Of a stretch of DNA of 59,728 nt, positions 27,053 through 35,743 are shown in pieces. Source of the DNA: JANXSF01 sp043745195 (lineage in GTDB: Bacteria; Acidobacteriota; Terriglobia; Bryobacterales; Bryobacteraceae); assembly GCA_043745195.1 (NCBI GenBank), contig JAYTTF010000155.1, forward strand, positions 1 to 59,728, written 5' to 3'. Positions within the stretch are counted from its first letter, which is position 1. The number at the start of each line of letters is the position of its first letter. A model generated the notes under the pieces. The model saw only the letters and a program-made list of their open reading frames with translations, did no database searches and was not told where the DNA came from. A program made the translations under genes and the position numbers.

Positions 27053-27994
27053 ATGGTGGCTGGTTCTCCTAAAAATTTCCTCATTATTTCATTCGTAGCC
27101 GTCGCATCAGCCTTCGGCCAAGATCAACCCAAATCACTCCCCGACGGGTTCGCCGGAAACTTGGTTTGCCGTGGCTGTCATCCTGCCATATCGCAAGTTT
27201 TCTTTAAGAACCCACACTTCAAAAGTGTTGCCGACAGAAATATTTCTGCTGAACAAAGTGGATGTGAAGGTTGCCACGGTCCTGCGAAAAAGCATGTCGA
27301 AGCAAAAGGTGGAAAGGCAACAATCAAGGCGTTCTCTATAATGCCACCTAAACAGGCTTTGGACATCTGTCTAAGTTGCCACGCGAAAGATCTGAGCCGC
27401 CACAATATTCAACGAAGTAGCCACACGCAGGCCAATATCGCCTGTAACAATTGTCACTCGATTCACTCGCCAGCCAGCACCAAGTCATTACTTGCGGCAA
27501 AACAAGCTGATCTCTGCTCAGGATGTCATGCAAACGTCAGGGCACAATTTTCTATGCCCTTCAAGCATCGAGTTAATGAAGGGGTCGTGCAATGCTCAGA
27601 TTGCCACAATCCTCATGGCGCTCAAGCTCCAACAACTAGAATGAGCTCCCGCCCACGAATGATGGAGCATGCTCAAGCCAATGAACAATCGTGCATCAAA
27701 TGTCATGCCGATAAACGCGGACCTTTCGCATTTGAGCATGCCGCAATCAGAATAGACGGGTGCGAAACTTGCCATTCCCCGCACGGCTCAATGAATGCGA
27801 AACTGCTACGCCGCCCCGTAGTGTTTACCATTTGTTTGGAATGCCACAATGGCGCGTCGGGATTTGGCCGAACGCAACAGGGTATTCCCACTCAATCGCC
27901 AAGCCACAATATGGCCGATCCGAGATATCAGAATTGCACAACGTGCCATGTCCGAATCCACGGGTCCAACGCTGACCCGCTGTTCTTGCGATAG
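27053..27994 (+). CDS. decaheme c-type cytochrome (DmsE/MtrA-like)
   Basis: Periplasmic multiheme electron carrier of 313 residues with a signal peptide ending near ASAFGQ. Exactly ten CXXCH motifs are present: CRGCH, CEGCH, CLSCH, CNNCH, CSGCH, CSDCH, CIKCH, CETCH, CLECH and CTTCH, the count and length of MtrA/DmsE decaheme proteins. The start is set at ATG 27053; a GTG 6 bp upstream is also possible. The next gene, 7 bp downstream, encodes a large barrel, which matches the MtrAB-type arrangement. Confidence 0.88.
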   Translation: MVAGSPKNFLIISFVAVASAFGQDQPKSLPDGFAGNLVCRGCHPAISQVFFKNPHFKSVADRNISAEQSGCEGCHGPAKKHVEAKGGKATIKAFSIMPPKQALDICLSCHAKDLSRHNIQRSSHTQANIACNNCHSIHSPASTKSLLAAKQADLCSGCHANVRAQFSMPFKHRVNEGVVQCSDCHNPHGAQAPTTRMSSRPRMMEHAQANEQSCIKCHADKRGPFAFEHAAIRIDGCETCHSPHGSMNAKLLRRPVVFTICLECHNGASGFGRTQQGIPTQSPSHNMADPRYQNCTTCHVRIHGSNADPLFLR

Positions 27995-28001
27995 GAAACC
28001 G

Positions 28002-30011
28002 ATGCGAACCAACATTCCTTCCATCCTTCTGCTAACGGCAAGCGCTATGTGGGCGCAACCACCGGTCAGCCCTACTCCCCAGCAAGCAGGTCTACCCCGA
28101 GGAGAAAATGCAGGGGACTACAACATCACCAATTCGTTTGAGACCGGATACCGTTTCTACACAGTCGACGGCAATGAAGGGATGTACCGCAGCAACGTGA
28201 ATTACCGGAACGGATTAAGACTTCTCGCCGGTAGCTTAACTGCTAACTCCAAAACCGGTAAAGGCAAGTACTTCGATGAAGTTGTTCTGAATGTCCAAGG
28301 GCTTGGATCCGATCCATATCAGTTCTCGCTCCTTCGTCTCCAAAAAAACAAGCTCTATCGCTATGATTTTCTGTGGCGCTCAAGCGATTATTACAACCCC
28401 GCTCTTACGATTTCCGAAGGCCGACACTTCCTCGACACTACGCGCCAATTGCAGGATCATGACGTAACGCTCTTCCCGCAATCCAACTACCGTCTTTTTC
28501 TGGGCTACTCGCGAAACGTCCAAAATGGCCCTGGACTTTCAACCTCACAATACTTTGATTCCCGTGGGGACGAATTCACGTTATTCGCCAACATCCACCG
28601 GGTTCGAAACGAATACCGCCTCGGGGGGCTGGCTGACATTTTTGGATTTCGCGTCAATTTATTGCGTGGTTGGGAGAACTACACAGAGTTGCAGGATCAA
28701 AATCTAACGGCACCCAGCGCCGGAAACAACCCGAATGACCGGGTGACATTGAACAACCTCAGCCGCAATGAACCATACAAGGGAAGCACCCCTTACTGGC
28801 GTGCCTCCATTCTCAAAAACATCACCAAAATCTTTCAAACCAATGGACTTTTCACTTATTCAGAAGGCCGGCGGGACTTCACTTTGGCAGAATCAGCCAA
28901 TGGCATTGGCCGTAACGGCGCGGCTGCAAACCGACAGATTGCGCTATCTGGGTCTGGCTATCGCCCGGCCGCAACTGGCAATCTGACTCTCAGCTTTCTC
29001 CCTTCGGAAAAACTAACGATTACCAATCACACAAGCTTTTATCACATTCGAATGTCTGGTGATTCCACTTACCGGGAGTTCAACAACGGTTCCGCAAATC
29101 TAGCACTCCTCAGTTTTCAGTTCCTCGGAATCCAAACTTGGAGCAACCAAACCGATGCATCCTTCCGCTTTACGAAATGGAGCTCTGTCTATGGTGGCTA
29201 TCAACATTCATCACGGCGAATTCGCTCCATACAGTACCAGGATCTCGATCCGGCTAAAGGACTTATACCCGACGAGCAAAACAATCGCTTGAATAGTGGT
29301 CTATTTGGCCTGCGCTTACAGCCTTTAAAAACTCTTCGTATTAACCTTGATAGCGAAACTGGCCGGACAGACAAGCCGATCTATCCAATTAGCGAGAAAA
29401 ACTACCACGCCCTAGGTGGCCGAGCACAATGGAAAACGAATAAACTGGCACTATCTGGTAGCTACAAGGCAAATTACAATTTCAATTCCACGGCAATCAC
29501 CGCCTTCAGTTCCCGCTCCAGAAATTCTTCTTTCGACGCAACTTGGACACCCCGATCCTGGCTTTCTTTCGATGGGGGCTATTCCAAACTCCACTTGAAC
29601 ACACTTTCCGGACTGGCTTACTTTAGTTCTTCACAATTAGTTTCAACAAATCGAAGTGCCTTTGTCAGTAACATCCACGCTCTGAACCTCTTTACAAGGC
29701 TCAACGTGCGAAAAAGAGTAGATGTCTTTTTCGGGTTTAACCGCGTGAACGACACAGGAGATGGCCGCTCCATCATCAGCAGCCCAATCGCTGGGTCTAT
29801 CGTCGAGCCATCTCTGGGGGCGGCAGCTTTCATTGCGGTTCAGACATTCCCAGTCGCCTTCACCTCACCACAAATGCGAATCTCCTTAGCTCTTAAACAG
29901 AAACTGAAAGCAAATTTTGGATATCAATATTATGGGTATGGAGAGAAGTTTTCCACATTTCAGGATTATAAAGCCCACACCGGCTATGTTAGTCTAACAT
30001 TGGCCTTCTAA
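28002..30011 (+). CDS. large outer-membrane beta-barrel, probable MtrB/PioB-like conduit
   Basis: A 669-residue protein. ATG at 28002 is chosen over the open frame that reaches back into the cytochrome gene, because it has AGGAAA before it and starts a signal peptide (SILLLTASAMWAQ). The body alternates polar and aromatic residues throughout (YRFFLWRS-type strands; HNVTLFPQSNYRLFLGYS-like) and ends in GYVSLTLAF with terminal Phe, as barrels do. Length fits MtrB/PioB porins that sheath a decaheme cytochrome, but the N-terminal CXXC of MtrB is not seen. Assignment rests on context plus barrel character. Confidence 0.72.
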   Translation: MRTNIPSILLLTASAMWAQPPVSPTPQQAGLPRGENAGDYNITNSFETGYRFYTVDGNEGMYRSNVNYRNGLRLLAGSLTANSKTGKGKYFDEVVLNVQGLGSDPYQFSLLRLQKNKLYRYDFLWRSSDYYNPALTISEGRHFLDTTRQLQDHDVTLFPQSNYRLFLGYSRNVQNGPGLSTSQYFDSRGDEFTLFANIHRVRNEYRLGGLADIFGFRVNLLRGWENYTELQDQNLTAPSAGNNPNDRVTLNNLSRNEPYKGSTPYWRASILKNITKIFQTNGLFTYSEGRRDFTLAESANGIGRNGAAANRQIALSGSGYRPAATGNLTLSFLPSEKLTITNHTSFYHIRMSGDSTYREFNNGSANLALLSFQFLGIQTWSNQTDASFRFTKWSSVYGGYQHSSRRIRSIQYQDLDPAKGLIPDEQNNRLNSGLFGLRLQPLKTLRINLDSETGRTDKPIYPISEKNYHALGGRAQWKTNKLALSGSYKANYNFNSTAITAFSSRSRNSSFDATWTPRSWLSFDGGYSKLHLNTLSGLAYFSSSQLVSTNRSAFVSNIHALNLFTRLNVRKRVDVFFGFNRVNDTGDGRSIISSPIAGSIVEPSLGAAAFIAVQTFPVAFTSPQMRISLALKQKLKANFGYQYYGYGEKFSTFQDYKAHTGYVSLTLAF

Positions 30012-30016
30012 TTTCT

Positions 30017-30328
30017 ATGCATTTGCGGCTAACAGACTTTGGCATCTTAACGATAGCCGTTGTAGTGATCACTTTGTGGATTGCAGCAATCCGTTCCAAA
30101 CTACCCAATGAAAGCAATTGGCCTTTAGTCTATTGGGGTTTTATGATTGCCTATCTGCGATGGTCGGAAGACGTCATGAACCCCTATGTCATTTACGCCG
30201 GAATTATGGTGGCAATGTTCATACGATTTGAATTTTTATCCCAAGGCCTGATCAAAGGCCTGTATGTCATCGAATGGATCTGCTGGGGATATATTGTTCT
30301 CGCCGGTTTGGGCTACGCGCTCACCTAG
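30017..30328 (+). CDS. small membrane protein of the cytochrome-conduit operon
   Basis: A 103-residue protein with three hydrophobic segments (ILTIAVVVITLWIAAI; YVIYAGIMVAMFIRF; WICWGYIVLAGLGYAL). It starts 5 bp after the barrel gene, so it is part of the same operon, and its 3' end overlaps murA convergently by 4 bp. No family is recognised. Confidence 0.65.
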   Translation: MHLRLTDFGILTIAVVVITLWIAAIRSKLPNESNWPLVYWGFMIAYLRWSEDVMNPYVIYAGIMVAMFIRFEFLSQGLIKGLYVIEWICWGYIVLAGLGYALT

Positions 30329-31584
30329 GGGGCCCGTCGAATACTCGCCCCTAAACTTGCCAGTTTTTCCTCAATCTTCTCGTATCCTCTATCCATGTGA
30401 TAAACCCGGTCCACAATAGTCGTTCCATCTGCCACCAGAGCCGCTAGCACCAGTGAAGCGCTAGCCCTCAAGTCGGAACAAATAACCTGAGCACTGCTCA
30501 ATTGTGTCTTGCCCGCGATGATCGCCTGGCGTCCTTCCACTCGAATATTTGCTCCCATCCGCACCAGTTCCAAAACATGCATGAAACGGTTCTCAAAAAT
30601 GGTTTCCGTCACAAAGCTGATGCCTTCTGCCTGTGTCATCAAAGCCATAAATTGCGCCTGCAGATCGGTGGCAAATCCTGGATGCTCCTCGGTTTTCATG
30701 TCAACACTACGAAGTTTTCCAGCCGCCTGTACTCTTACCTTCCCAGCCGCTGGCTCAGTAATCTCACAACCAATTTGCTGCAACTTGAAAATCAAGGCGC
30801 TCAAATGATCCGGAGCGCAGTTGGTTACCGTCACGTCGCCGCCTGTAATCGCGCCGGCAATTAGAAACGTTCCCACCTCAATACGATCTGGAATAATCGA
30901 ATGCTCCGCTCCATGCAGCCAATCCACGCCTTCAATCACTATTCTTGAAGTACCCGCCCCCATCACTCTGGCACCCATCTTGTTTAACAAGTTGGCCAAA
31001 TCCACAACTTCGGGCTCTCGTGCAGCATTCTCCAGAACCGTTTCGCCACGAGCTAGCACGGCCGCCATCATCAAATCCTCGGTCCCAGTCACAGTGATCC
31101 GGTCAAAATTGACATGAGCCCCTTTTAACCCATCGGCGGCGATGGCCTCTACATACCCATGCGATTGTGTAATCACCGCCCCCAAGCGCTCCAGGCCGCT
31201 CATATGGAGGTTTATAGGACGCGCACCAATTGCGCAACCTCCCGGCATGGAGACACGCGCACGGCCTGCTCTAGCCACCAAAGGTCCCAACACCAGACTG
31301 GAAGCGCGCATCGTCTTCACCACTTCGTAAGGAGCCTCAGCGGCGCTGATCTTTGCCGCCCTAACGCGCACAGTGGAAGATCCTTCCTCCACCAGATCCG
31401 CTCCGGTATGCACCAGCAGACTTTGCATTGTACGAATATCCCGAACCCGCGGGACGCAATGCAGCACAACCGGTTCAGAAGTCAGCAAACAAGCCGCCAA
31501 GGCCGGCAGCGCCGCATTCTTCGCACCACTAGCGCTTACTTCCCCTACCAATCGCACTCCACCATCAATTAGAAATTTGTCCAT
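30325..31584 (-). CDS. murA: UDP-N-acetylglucosamine 1-carboxyvinyltransferase
   Basis: First committed step of peptidoglycan precursor synthesis in the cytoplasm: transfers enolpyruvate from PEP to UDP-GlcNAc. The 419-residue length is standard. Lys22 is in SGAKNAALP, and the active-site Cys117 lies in MPGGCAIGARP, so the enzyme should be of the ordinary fosfomycin-sensitive type. Its start lies 10 bp after the stop of murQ, so they are likely cotranscribed. Confidence 0.95.
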   Translation of the reverse strand: MDKFLIDGGVRLVGEVSASGAKNAALPALAACLLTSEPVVLHCVPRVRDIRTMQSLLVHTGADLVEEGSSTVRVRAAKISAAEAPYEVVKTMRASSLVLGPLVARAGRARVSMPGGCAIGARPINLHMSGLERLGAVITQSHGYVEAIAADGLKGAHVNFDRITVTGTEDLMMAAVLARGETVLENAAREPEVVDLANLLNKMGARVMGAGTSRIVIEGVDWLHGAEHSIIPDRIEVGTFLIAGAITGGDVTVTNCAPDHLSALIFKLQQIGCEITEPAAGKVRVQAAGKLRSVDMKTEEHPGFATDLQAQFMALMTQAEGISFVTETIFENRFMHVLELVRMGANIRVEGRQAIIAGKTQLSSAQVICSDLRASASLVLAALVADGTTIVDRVYHMDRGYEKIEEKLASLGASIRRAP

Positions 31585-31594
31585 CCAATTCCCT

Positions 31595-32488
31595 TCATTT
31601 GCCTAACGTTTTCGCCACATGACCAGAAACTTGCTTCAACTTCCTCTCCGCTTCCTCGCGGCTGATTCCTAAACAACCCATCACAATCGCAGTTTTCACC
31701 TCACGCCCCGATAGTTCCAACAATACCGACGCCCGCACTGGATCCGTCCCAGTTGCCTCCGAAATTATCCGCACAGCCCGGTCCACCAGTTTCTCATTCT
31801 TGGGCTGAACATTCACCATCAAGTTCCCGTAAGTGTACCCCAGCCGGATCATCATCCCAGTTGTCAGCATGTTCAGTGCAAGCTTGGTTGCTGTTCCGGC
31901 CTTCAGACGGGTCGACCCTGTCAGCACTTCCGGACCAACTAACAACTCCACTCCTATGTCCGCTCTGCGCGAAAGCTGGGCATTCGGAGTACAACTGATC
32001 CCAATTGTGACTGCGCTCATCGCCCTTGCTTCATCAATAGCACCCAGAACATAAGGTGTCCTGCCGCTAGCAGCAATTCCCACTAGTGTGTCCGCCGGGC
32101 CGAAACCGCGCGCCAGCAAATCCCTGGCACCCATGGCAGGATCATCTTCCGTAGCCTCAGTCGCCCGTGAAAGTGCAGACTCACCCCCGGCAATAATGCC
32201 CTGCACCATCTCCGGAGCAACGTTGAAGGTCGGCGGACATTCTGACGCATCCAATACTCCTAGCCGTCCGCTTGTTCCAGCACCAATATAGAATAGCCTT
32301 CCACCTTTCGCCGCTCGCTCTGCCAGCAGATCAACCGCCTTCGCCAATTGCGGAATTGCGGCAGCCAAGGCAGCAGCCACCTTTTTATCCTCAGCATTAA
32401 AAATTTCCAGCATCCGGGAAGTTGACACCCGGTCAATCTCGCGGCTGGCCTCATTGCGCTGCTCTGTCAGTAATTGGCCCAAATCCAT
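31595..32488 (-). CDS. murQ: N-acetylmuramic acid 6-phosphate etherase
   Basis: Cleaves the lactyl ether of MurNAc-6-phosphate to give GlcNAc-6-phosphate and lactate during cell-wall recycling. Visible motifs are FYIGAGTSGRLGVLDASE-like (SIS domain), SECPPTFN and GGESALSRATE with the catalytic Glu region. The start at 32488 is preferred to one 30 bp upstream because GGAG sits 8 nt before it. It overlaps the preceding isomerase-like gene by 22 bp. The product feeds NagA, also encoded in this window. Confidence 0.93.
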   Translation of the reverse strand: MDLGQLLTEQRNEASREIDRVSTSRMLEIFNAEDKKVAAALAAAIPQLAKAVDLLAERAAKGGRLFYIGAGTSGRLGVLDASECPPTFNVAPEMVQGIIAGGESALSRATEATEDDPAMGARDLLARGFGPADTLVGIAASGRTPYVLGAIDEARAMSAVTIGISCTPNAQLSRRADIGVELLVGPEVLTGSTRLKAGTATKLALNMLTTGMMIRLGYTYGNLMVNVQPKNEKLVDRAVRIISEATGTDPVRASVLLELSGREVKTAIVMGCLGISREEAERKLKQVSGHVAKTLGK

Positions 32489-33342
32489 TTGCATTTCTCC
32501 ATTGTCAGCATGGCACAAGCCTCAGGACTCAAACCCTTAAACCGTGACCCAAACACTTCAGGACTCATCCCGCCATCGAAGTCAATGGTGCGAATGGCAC
32601 CTAAGAACTCTTTCCACCGAACAACTCCTTCCCCAGGAAGCAGCCGTTCCATATCATTCACTTGCTCTGGAGCCATCTCAGCCGAATCCGCCAAATGCAC
32701 ATGCAGTATATGACTCTTCGCGTTTAAGATCTGGGCCACTGTTCCATTGGAATGATGCCAATGCCACGCGTCCAGCAATACTCCCGTGTTGTGCCCGCAA
32801 TCGCTGATAAAATCCATAGTTTGCGGCATGTTCCAAATAAACGCATAGGCTCTCTTGCGACGAGTGTGCAAAGGAGAAACAAATTCCACCGCCAGCTTCA
32901 AACCGTTGGCTTCCAAAATCTCAGCACATCGCTTGAATCGTGTAAGCGAAATCTTGTAGTAGTCATCAAAAGGAAGATCAGCCGAAGGAAGCACGGAACA
33001 GCCCATCACCTTGCAGCCGATTCGTTTAGCGTCCCTTGCGCGCCCATCCAAGCCTCGGAAGCCATCTTCAAATAAAGCCTCATCCAAACGGCACTCTACG
33101 GGCAACTTACCAAAGCCTGCTTTTACACCACACTGCGCCAACAGCTCAATTGCTGCCTCAACCCCCACTCGTTCCAGATCCGCAGAAGTGAAATCGGCTC
33201 CGACATAACCCGCTTCGGAGGCTAACAATACAAATCCAGGCCAGTCAGTTCTTCCACCAGACACCGAATGGTTCAGGCAAAAGAACGGCCTCCCGTCGTC
33301 GTGGTTTGCATTGGATGAGGATGAATTGATTGGAAGGCCCAT
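32467..33342 (-). CDS. sugar phosphate isomerase/epimerase (xylose isomerase-like TIM barrel)
   Basis: A 291-residue TIM-barrel protein. Likely metal ligands are the Glu of KLAVEFVSP, the Asp/His of LLDAWHWHH, the His of ILHVHLADS and the Glu near MSPEVFG, in the usual order for AP-endonuclease-2/xylose-isomerase-like enzymes. It lies directly downstream of a tRNA-Cys gene and overlaps murQ, which suggests a role in amino-sugar or sugar-acid metabolism. The substrate is unknown. Confidence 0.82.
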   Translation of the reverse strand: MGLPINSSSSNANHDDGRPFFCLNHSVSGGRTDWPGFVLLASEAGYVGADFTSADLERVGVEAAIELLAQCGVKAGFGKLPVECRLDEALFEDGFRGLDGRARDAKRIGCKVMGCSVLPSADLPFDDYYKISLTRFKRCAEILEANGLKLAVEFVSPLHTRRKRAYAFIWNMPQTMDFISDCGHNTGVLLDAWHWHHSNGTVAQILNAKSHILHVHLADSAEMAPEQVNDMERLLPGEGVVRWKEFLGAIRTIDFDGGMSPEVFGSRFKGLSPEACAMLTMEKCKWIWANY

Positions 33343-33369
33343 GAATTGTGAACGAGAATGTAAGAAGTT

Positions 33370-33444
33370 TGGAGGCGCGGGTGGGAATCGAACCCACGAA
33401 TAAGGGTTTTGCAGACCCTTGCCTTACCACTTGGCTACCGCGCC
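33370..33444 (-). tRNA. tRNA-Cys (GCA), copy 1
   Basis: Minus-strand gene of 75 nt including encoded CCA. The acceptor stem is GGCGCGG/CCGCGCC with discriminator U, the anticodon loop is CTGCAAA (anticodon GCA), and the T-loop is TTCGATT. It has its own promoter upstream. The 25-nt gap to the isomerase-like gene allows read-through into it. Confidence 0.97.
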
Positions 33445-33467
33445 TTGTCCCATGTGGGCCACTTCTA

Positions 33468-33497
33468 ACTCTACGGGAGAGAGCCATTCACCGTCAA
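33468..33497 (-). promoter_or_regulatory. sigma70-type promoter of tRNA-Cys copy 1
   Basis: On the minus strand: TTGACG (33492-33497), an 18-bp spacer, TAGAGT (33468-33473). The tRNA 5' end is 24 bp further down. The same arrangement is kept at copy 2. Confidence 0.75.
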
Positions 33498-33501
33498 GGA
33501 A

Positions 33502-33878
33502 AGGCTCTTTATCCTTCAATTTACCCATTTTTGCAATCCGGAAAAGTGGCCATCACAACCATCGTTCAACTCAATGCGCCATTTTTTCAACCGCTTGCAA
33601 AAATGCAGCAGGCCTCACCTTCAAAACCTGTGAGACTCTTTATTCAGGAAGACAAATTGCTGGCCAGCAACTTCCCAAAATATTGAGTCCTCGAGGCAAT
33701 AAAACTCCTCTGGCGTTCCAAATGGAATCTGAATCACAAACATGGCTGAGCACTGTGAATGTGAGCGCTAAAAGCAGGCTGTTAGTGGTTGGCAGCCCAG
33801 AAGGTGAAATTAGGAACGCCAGTTGCATAAACTTTTCGTTTGACGGTTCGCGATGCTGTACTACGCTTGCTCGCAAGA
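33502..33878. other. spacer between the two tRNA-Cys repeat units
   Basis: About 377 bp with no supported gene. Open frames here run through the tRNA genes or lack ribosome sites. I see no further repeats or strong hairpins. Confidence 0.5.
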
Positions 33879-33886
33879 AAGAAATT

Positions 33887-33961
33887 TGGAGGCGCGGGTG
33901 GGAATCGAACCCACGAATAAGGGTTTTGCAGACCCTGGCCTTACCACTTGGCTACCGCGCC
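33887..33961 (-). tRNA. tRNA-Cys (GCA), copy 2
   Basis: Same 75-nt structure and anticodon GCA as copy 1, with encoded CCA. The only difference is position 26, C here and A in copy 1, at the junction of the D and anticodon stems. Confidence 0.97.
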
Positions 33962-33984
33962 TTGTTGCTTGTAGGCCTCTTCTA

Positions 33985-34014
33985 ACTTTACGGGAGAGAG
34001 GCTTTCCCCGTCAA
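33985..34014 (-). promoter_or_regulatory. sigma70-type promoter of tRNA-Cys copy 2, overlapping a stop codon
   Basis: On the minus strand: TTGACG (34009-34014), 18-bp spacer, TAAAGT (33985-33990). The first three bases of the -10 box are the TAA stop codon of the hydrolase gene read in the same direction. Confidence 0.75.
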
Positions 34015-35736
34015 GGAACCAAGTCCTGGAACTACTGGCAGAAGTACTGCTGAGGGGAAGTTTCGTCCATGGTGAACCCGCTGTTGAGCTGTTTTCATTC
34101 GGCTTTCGTCAACAATCGACCCACCGGTGTTCAAATTGCGATCGAATCTAGGAAAATTACTGGAACTCACCTCCAGCCGAATCCTGTGCCCTGGTAAGAA
34201 TAGATTGCTGGTTACTCCAGCTTCAATCATTATTTTGTAGATCTTCCCAGGCTGCGCAAGTTCTGCCTTACGGACCGTAGCTCGATACCGCATTCTAAGC
34301 ATTCCGTCGCATAAATTCCGAGCAACTCCATCGGGAAACACGTCCACCAGTTTCGCCATGAAATCGGTATCCGTGGCGGTTGTGGAAACGTAAAGAACAA
34401 CCGTTACCGGCCCAATCACTTCAACTTCCTTTTTCAGGACTTCACTGCTGTAAACCAAAACATCCTGTCTGGCTTCCACTTTTCGCTGATCCTTGGGGCC
34501 CCAAGGAAAAATAGCAGGAGAACAGCAAACCGACCCGCCTAATGTGGGAACGGGGTTTGCCGGATCGTATTCATAATTATCAGAATGATCGCGGGATGCG
34601 GTCCGCATCGTCAATCGTCCATCGCCATCAGCAGTATTGGCCCCTTTATGGCTGGATAAAAAGAATGAAGTGGTCCGAGCACTCTTTGGAGGCCAATCCG
34701 ATTCCTCTCGCCAACGATTCCGGCCCATTACAAACAACCGCAGTTTTGGCCCAGGAAATTTCCCTGACGTTGTTTTCCCGGAATCCGGGGATTTCATCCA
34801 ATGATTAAACCAATCCAACTGTAGTTTGGAAACGGGAAGCATGGAATCACTACCAAACGAGACTCCTTCAAATACCGCACTCATGTTATGTGGCCATGGT
34901 CCAATCGCAGAATAGGCCGGCTTCCCTGCCCTGCGCAATTGCGCGAATGCTTCCAGATCGCCTTCCACAAAATTGTCATACCAGCCGCCCACACTGAAAA
35001 CGGGAATCTTCATCTTGTCCAGATGCTCGCGAACACTCTTATCCATCCAAAAGTCATCAAAGGTTGGATGATCCATTGCCGGTTGATAGTAGAGATTACT
35101 CACTTGCCCAGTCGCTGCCACATCAGCAATGCGCAATGGCAAAGTGCGAACATACGCCGCGAAATCCATCGGCTTAGTGGAGGGGGCGCGAAGATTCCCG
35201 GCAATCCAGGAAAGGCGATTTCCCACCTTAAACGCTCCGCCGCGGGAATAGAAACGGTCGCGGTAATCGTCATCTCCAGAAACTATGGGGAATATCGCTT
35301 TCAAATGTGGATTGTTCCGCAGCGCTAATTTCCATTGAACAATTCCTAAATACGAACCCCCAACCATACCCACTTGCCCGTCGCTCCAACCCTGTTTGGC
35401 GATCCAGTTCAGAGTATCCTCACCATCGGGTTCCTCTTGATTATGGGAATCGAACACACCATCGGATTCATGTCGGCCACGCACGTCCTGCACAACCACG
35501 GCATACCCGTTTTGTACAAACAACCGATAGCCGGCAGAAAGCCCGGTTCCTTTGCCATAGGGAGTGCGAACCAGAATAGTAGGGAGTTTCACCGAGCCCA
35601 GTGGACGAAAGATATTCGTGCTTAGCCGAATGCCATCATGCATGGGAATTTTGAAGTTCGTTGTTGAATAATTGACGCCGGCCTGCCCCCAACAGCAAAC
35701 AGTAACTCCAATCGAAAAAAGCACAGTCCGCATCAT
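33988..35736 (-). CDS. CocE/NonD family S15-like hydrolase, exported
   Basis: A serine hydrolase of about 582 residues that cleaves acyl esters or X-Pro-type amides. The start at 35736 opens a signal peptide (RTVLFSIGVTVCCWGQAG); a longer frame runs into the upstream gene. Nucleophile Ser128 is in VGGSYLGIVQW, the oxyanion region near VRTPYGKG, and the C-terminal jelly-roll (PX-Pro-C) domain covers about 370-560 (GPVTVVLYVSTTATDTDF). It begins 8 bp after the glycosyltransferase stop. The last residues are encoded within the duplicated tRNA promoter. Confidence 0.88.
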   Translation of the reverse strand: MMRTVLFSIGVTVCCWGQAGVNYSTTNFKIPMHDGIRLSTNIFRPLGSVKLPTILVRTPYGKGTGLSAGYRLFVQNGYAVVVQDVRGRHESDGVFDSHNQEEPDGEDTLNWIAKQGWSDGQVGMVGGSYLGIVQWKLALRNNPHLKAIFPIVSGDDDYRDRFYSRGGAFKVGNRLSWIAGNLRAPSTKPMDFAAYVRTLPLRIADVAATGQVSNLYYQPAMDHPTFDDFWMDKSVREHLDKMKIPVFSVGGWYDNFVEGDLEAFAQLRRAGKPAYSAIGPWPHNMSAVFEGVSFGSDSMLPVSKLQLDWFNHWMKSPDSGKTTSGKFPGPKLRLFVMGRNRWREESDWPPKSARTTSFFLSSHKGANTADGDGRLTMRTASRDHSDNYEYDPANPVPTLGGSVCCSPAIFPWGPKDQRKVEARQDVLVYSSEVLKKEVEVIGPVTVVLYVSTTATDTDFMAKLVDVFPDGVARNLCDGMLRMRYRATVRKAELAQPGKIYKIMIEAGVTSNLFLPGHRIRLEVSSSNFPRFDRNLNTGGSIVDESRMKTAQQRVHHGRNFPSAVLLPVVPGLGSLTGKASLP

Positions 35737-35743
35737 TGAGTGT

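Larger units (their letters stand above)
33362..33501. repeat. tRNA-Cys duplication unit A (140 bp)
   Basis: Direct repeat partner of 33879-34018. Both units are 140 bp and include the tRNA, its 5' leader and its promoter. The tRNA body differs at one base, the leader at many. Confidence 0.8.
33879..34018. repeat. tRNA-Cys duplication unit B (140 bp)
   Basis: Direct repeat partner of 33362-33501. Its distal end extends into the 3' end of the CocE-type hydrolase gene, so the last codons of that gene coincide with the tRNA promoter. Confidence 0.8.

Noticed and set aside
27849..28001. N-terminal extension of the barrel gene
   Set aside because: It overlaps the cytochrome coding sequence and has no signal peptide; ATG 28002 has a ribosome site and a signal.
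33419..33985. 188-codon open frame on the plus strand
   Set aside because: It runs through the antisense of both tRNA-Cys genes, and has no ribosome site.
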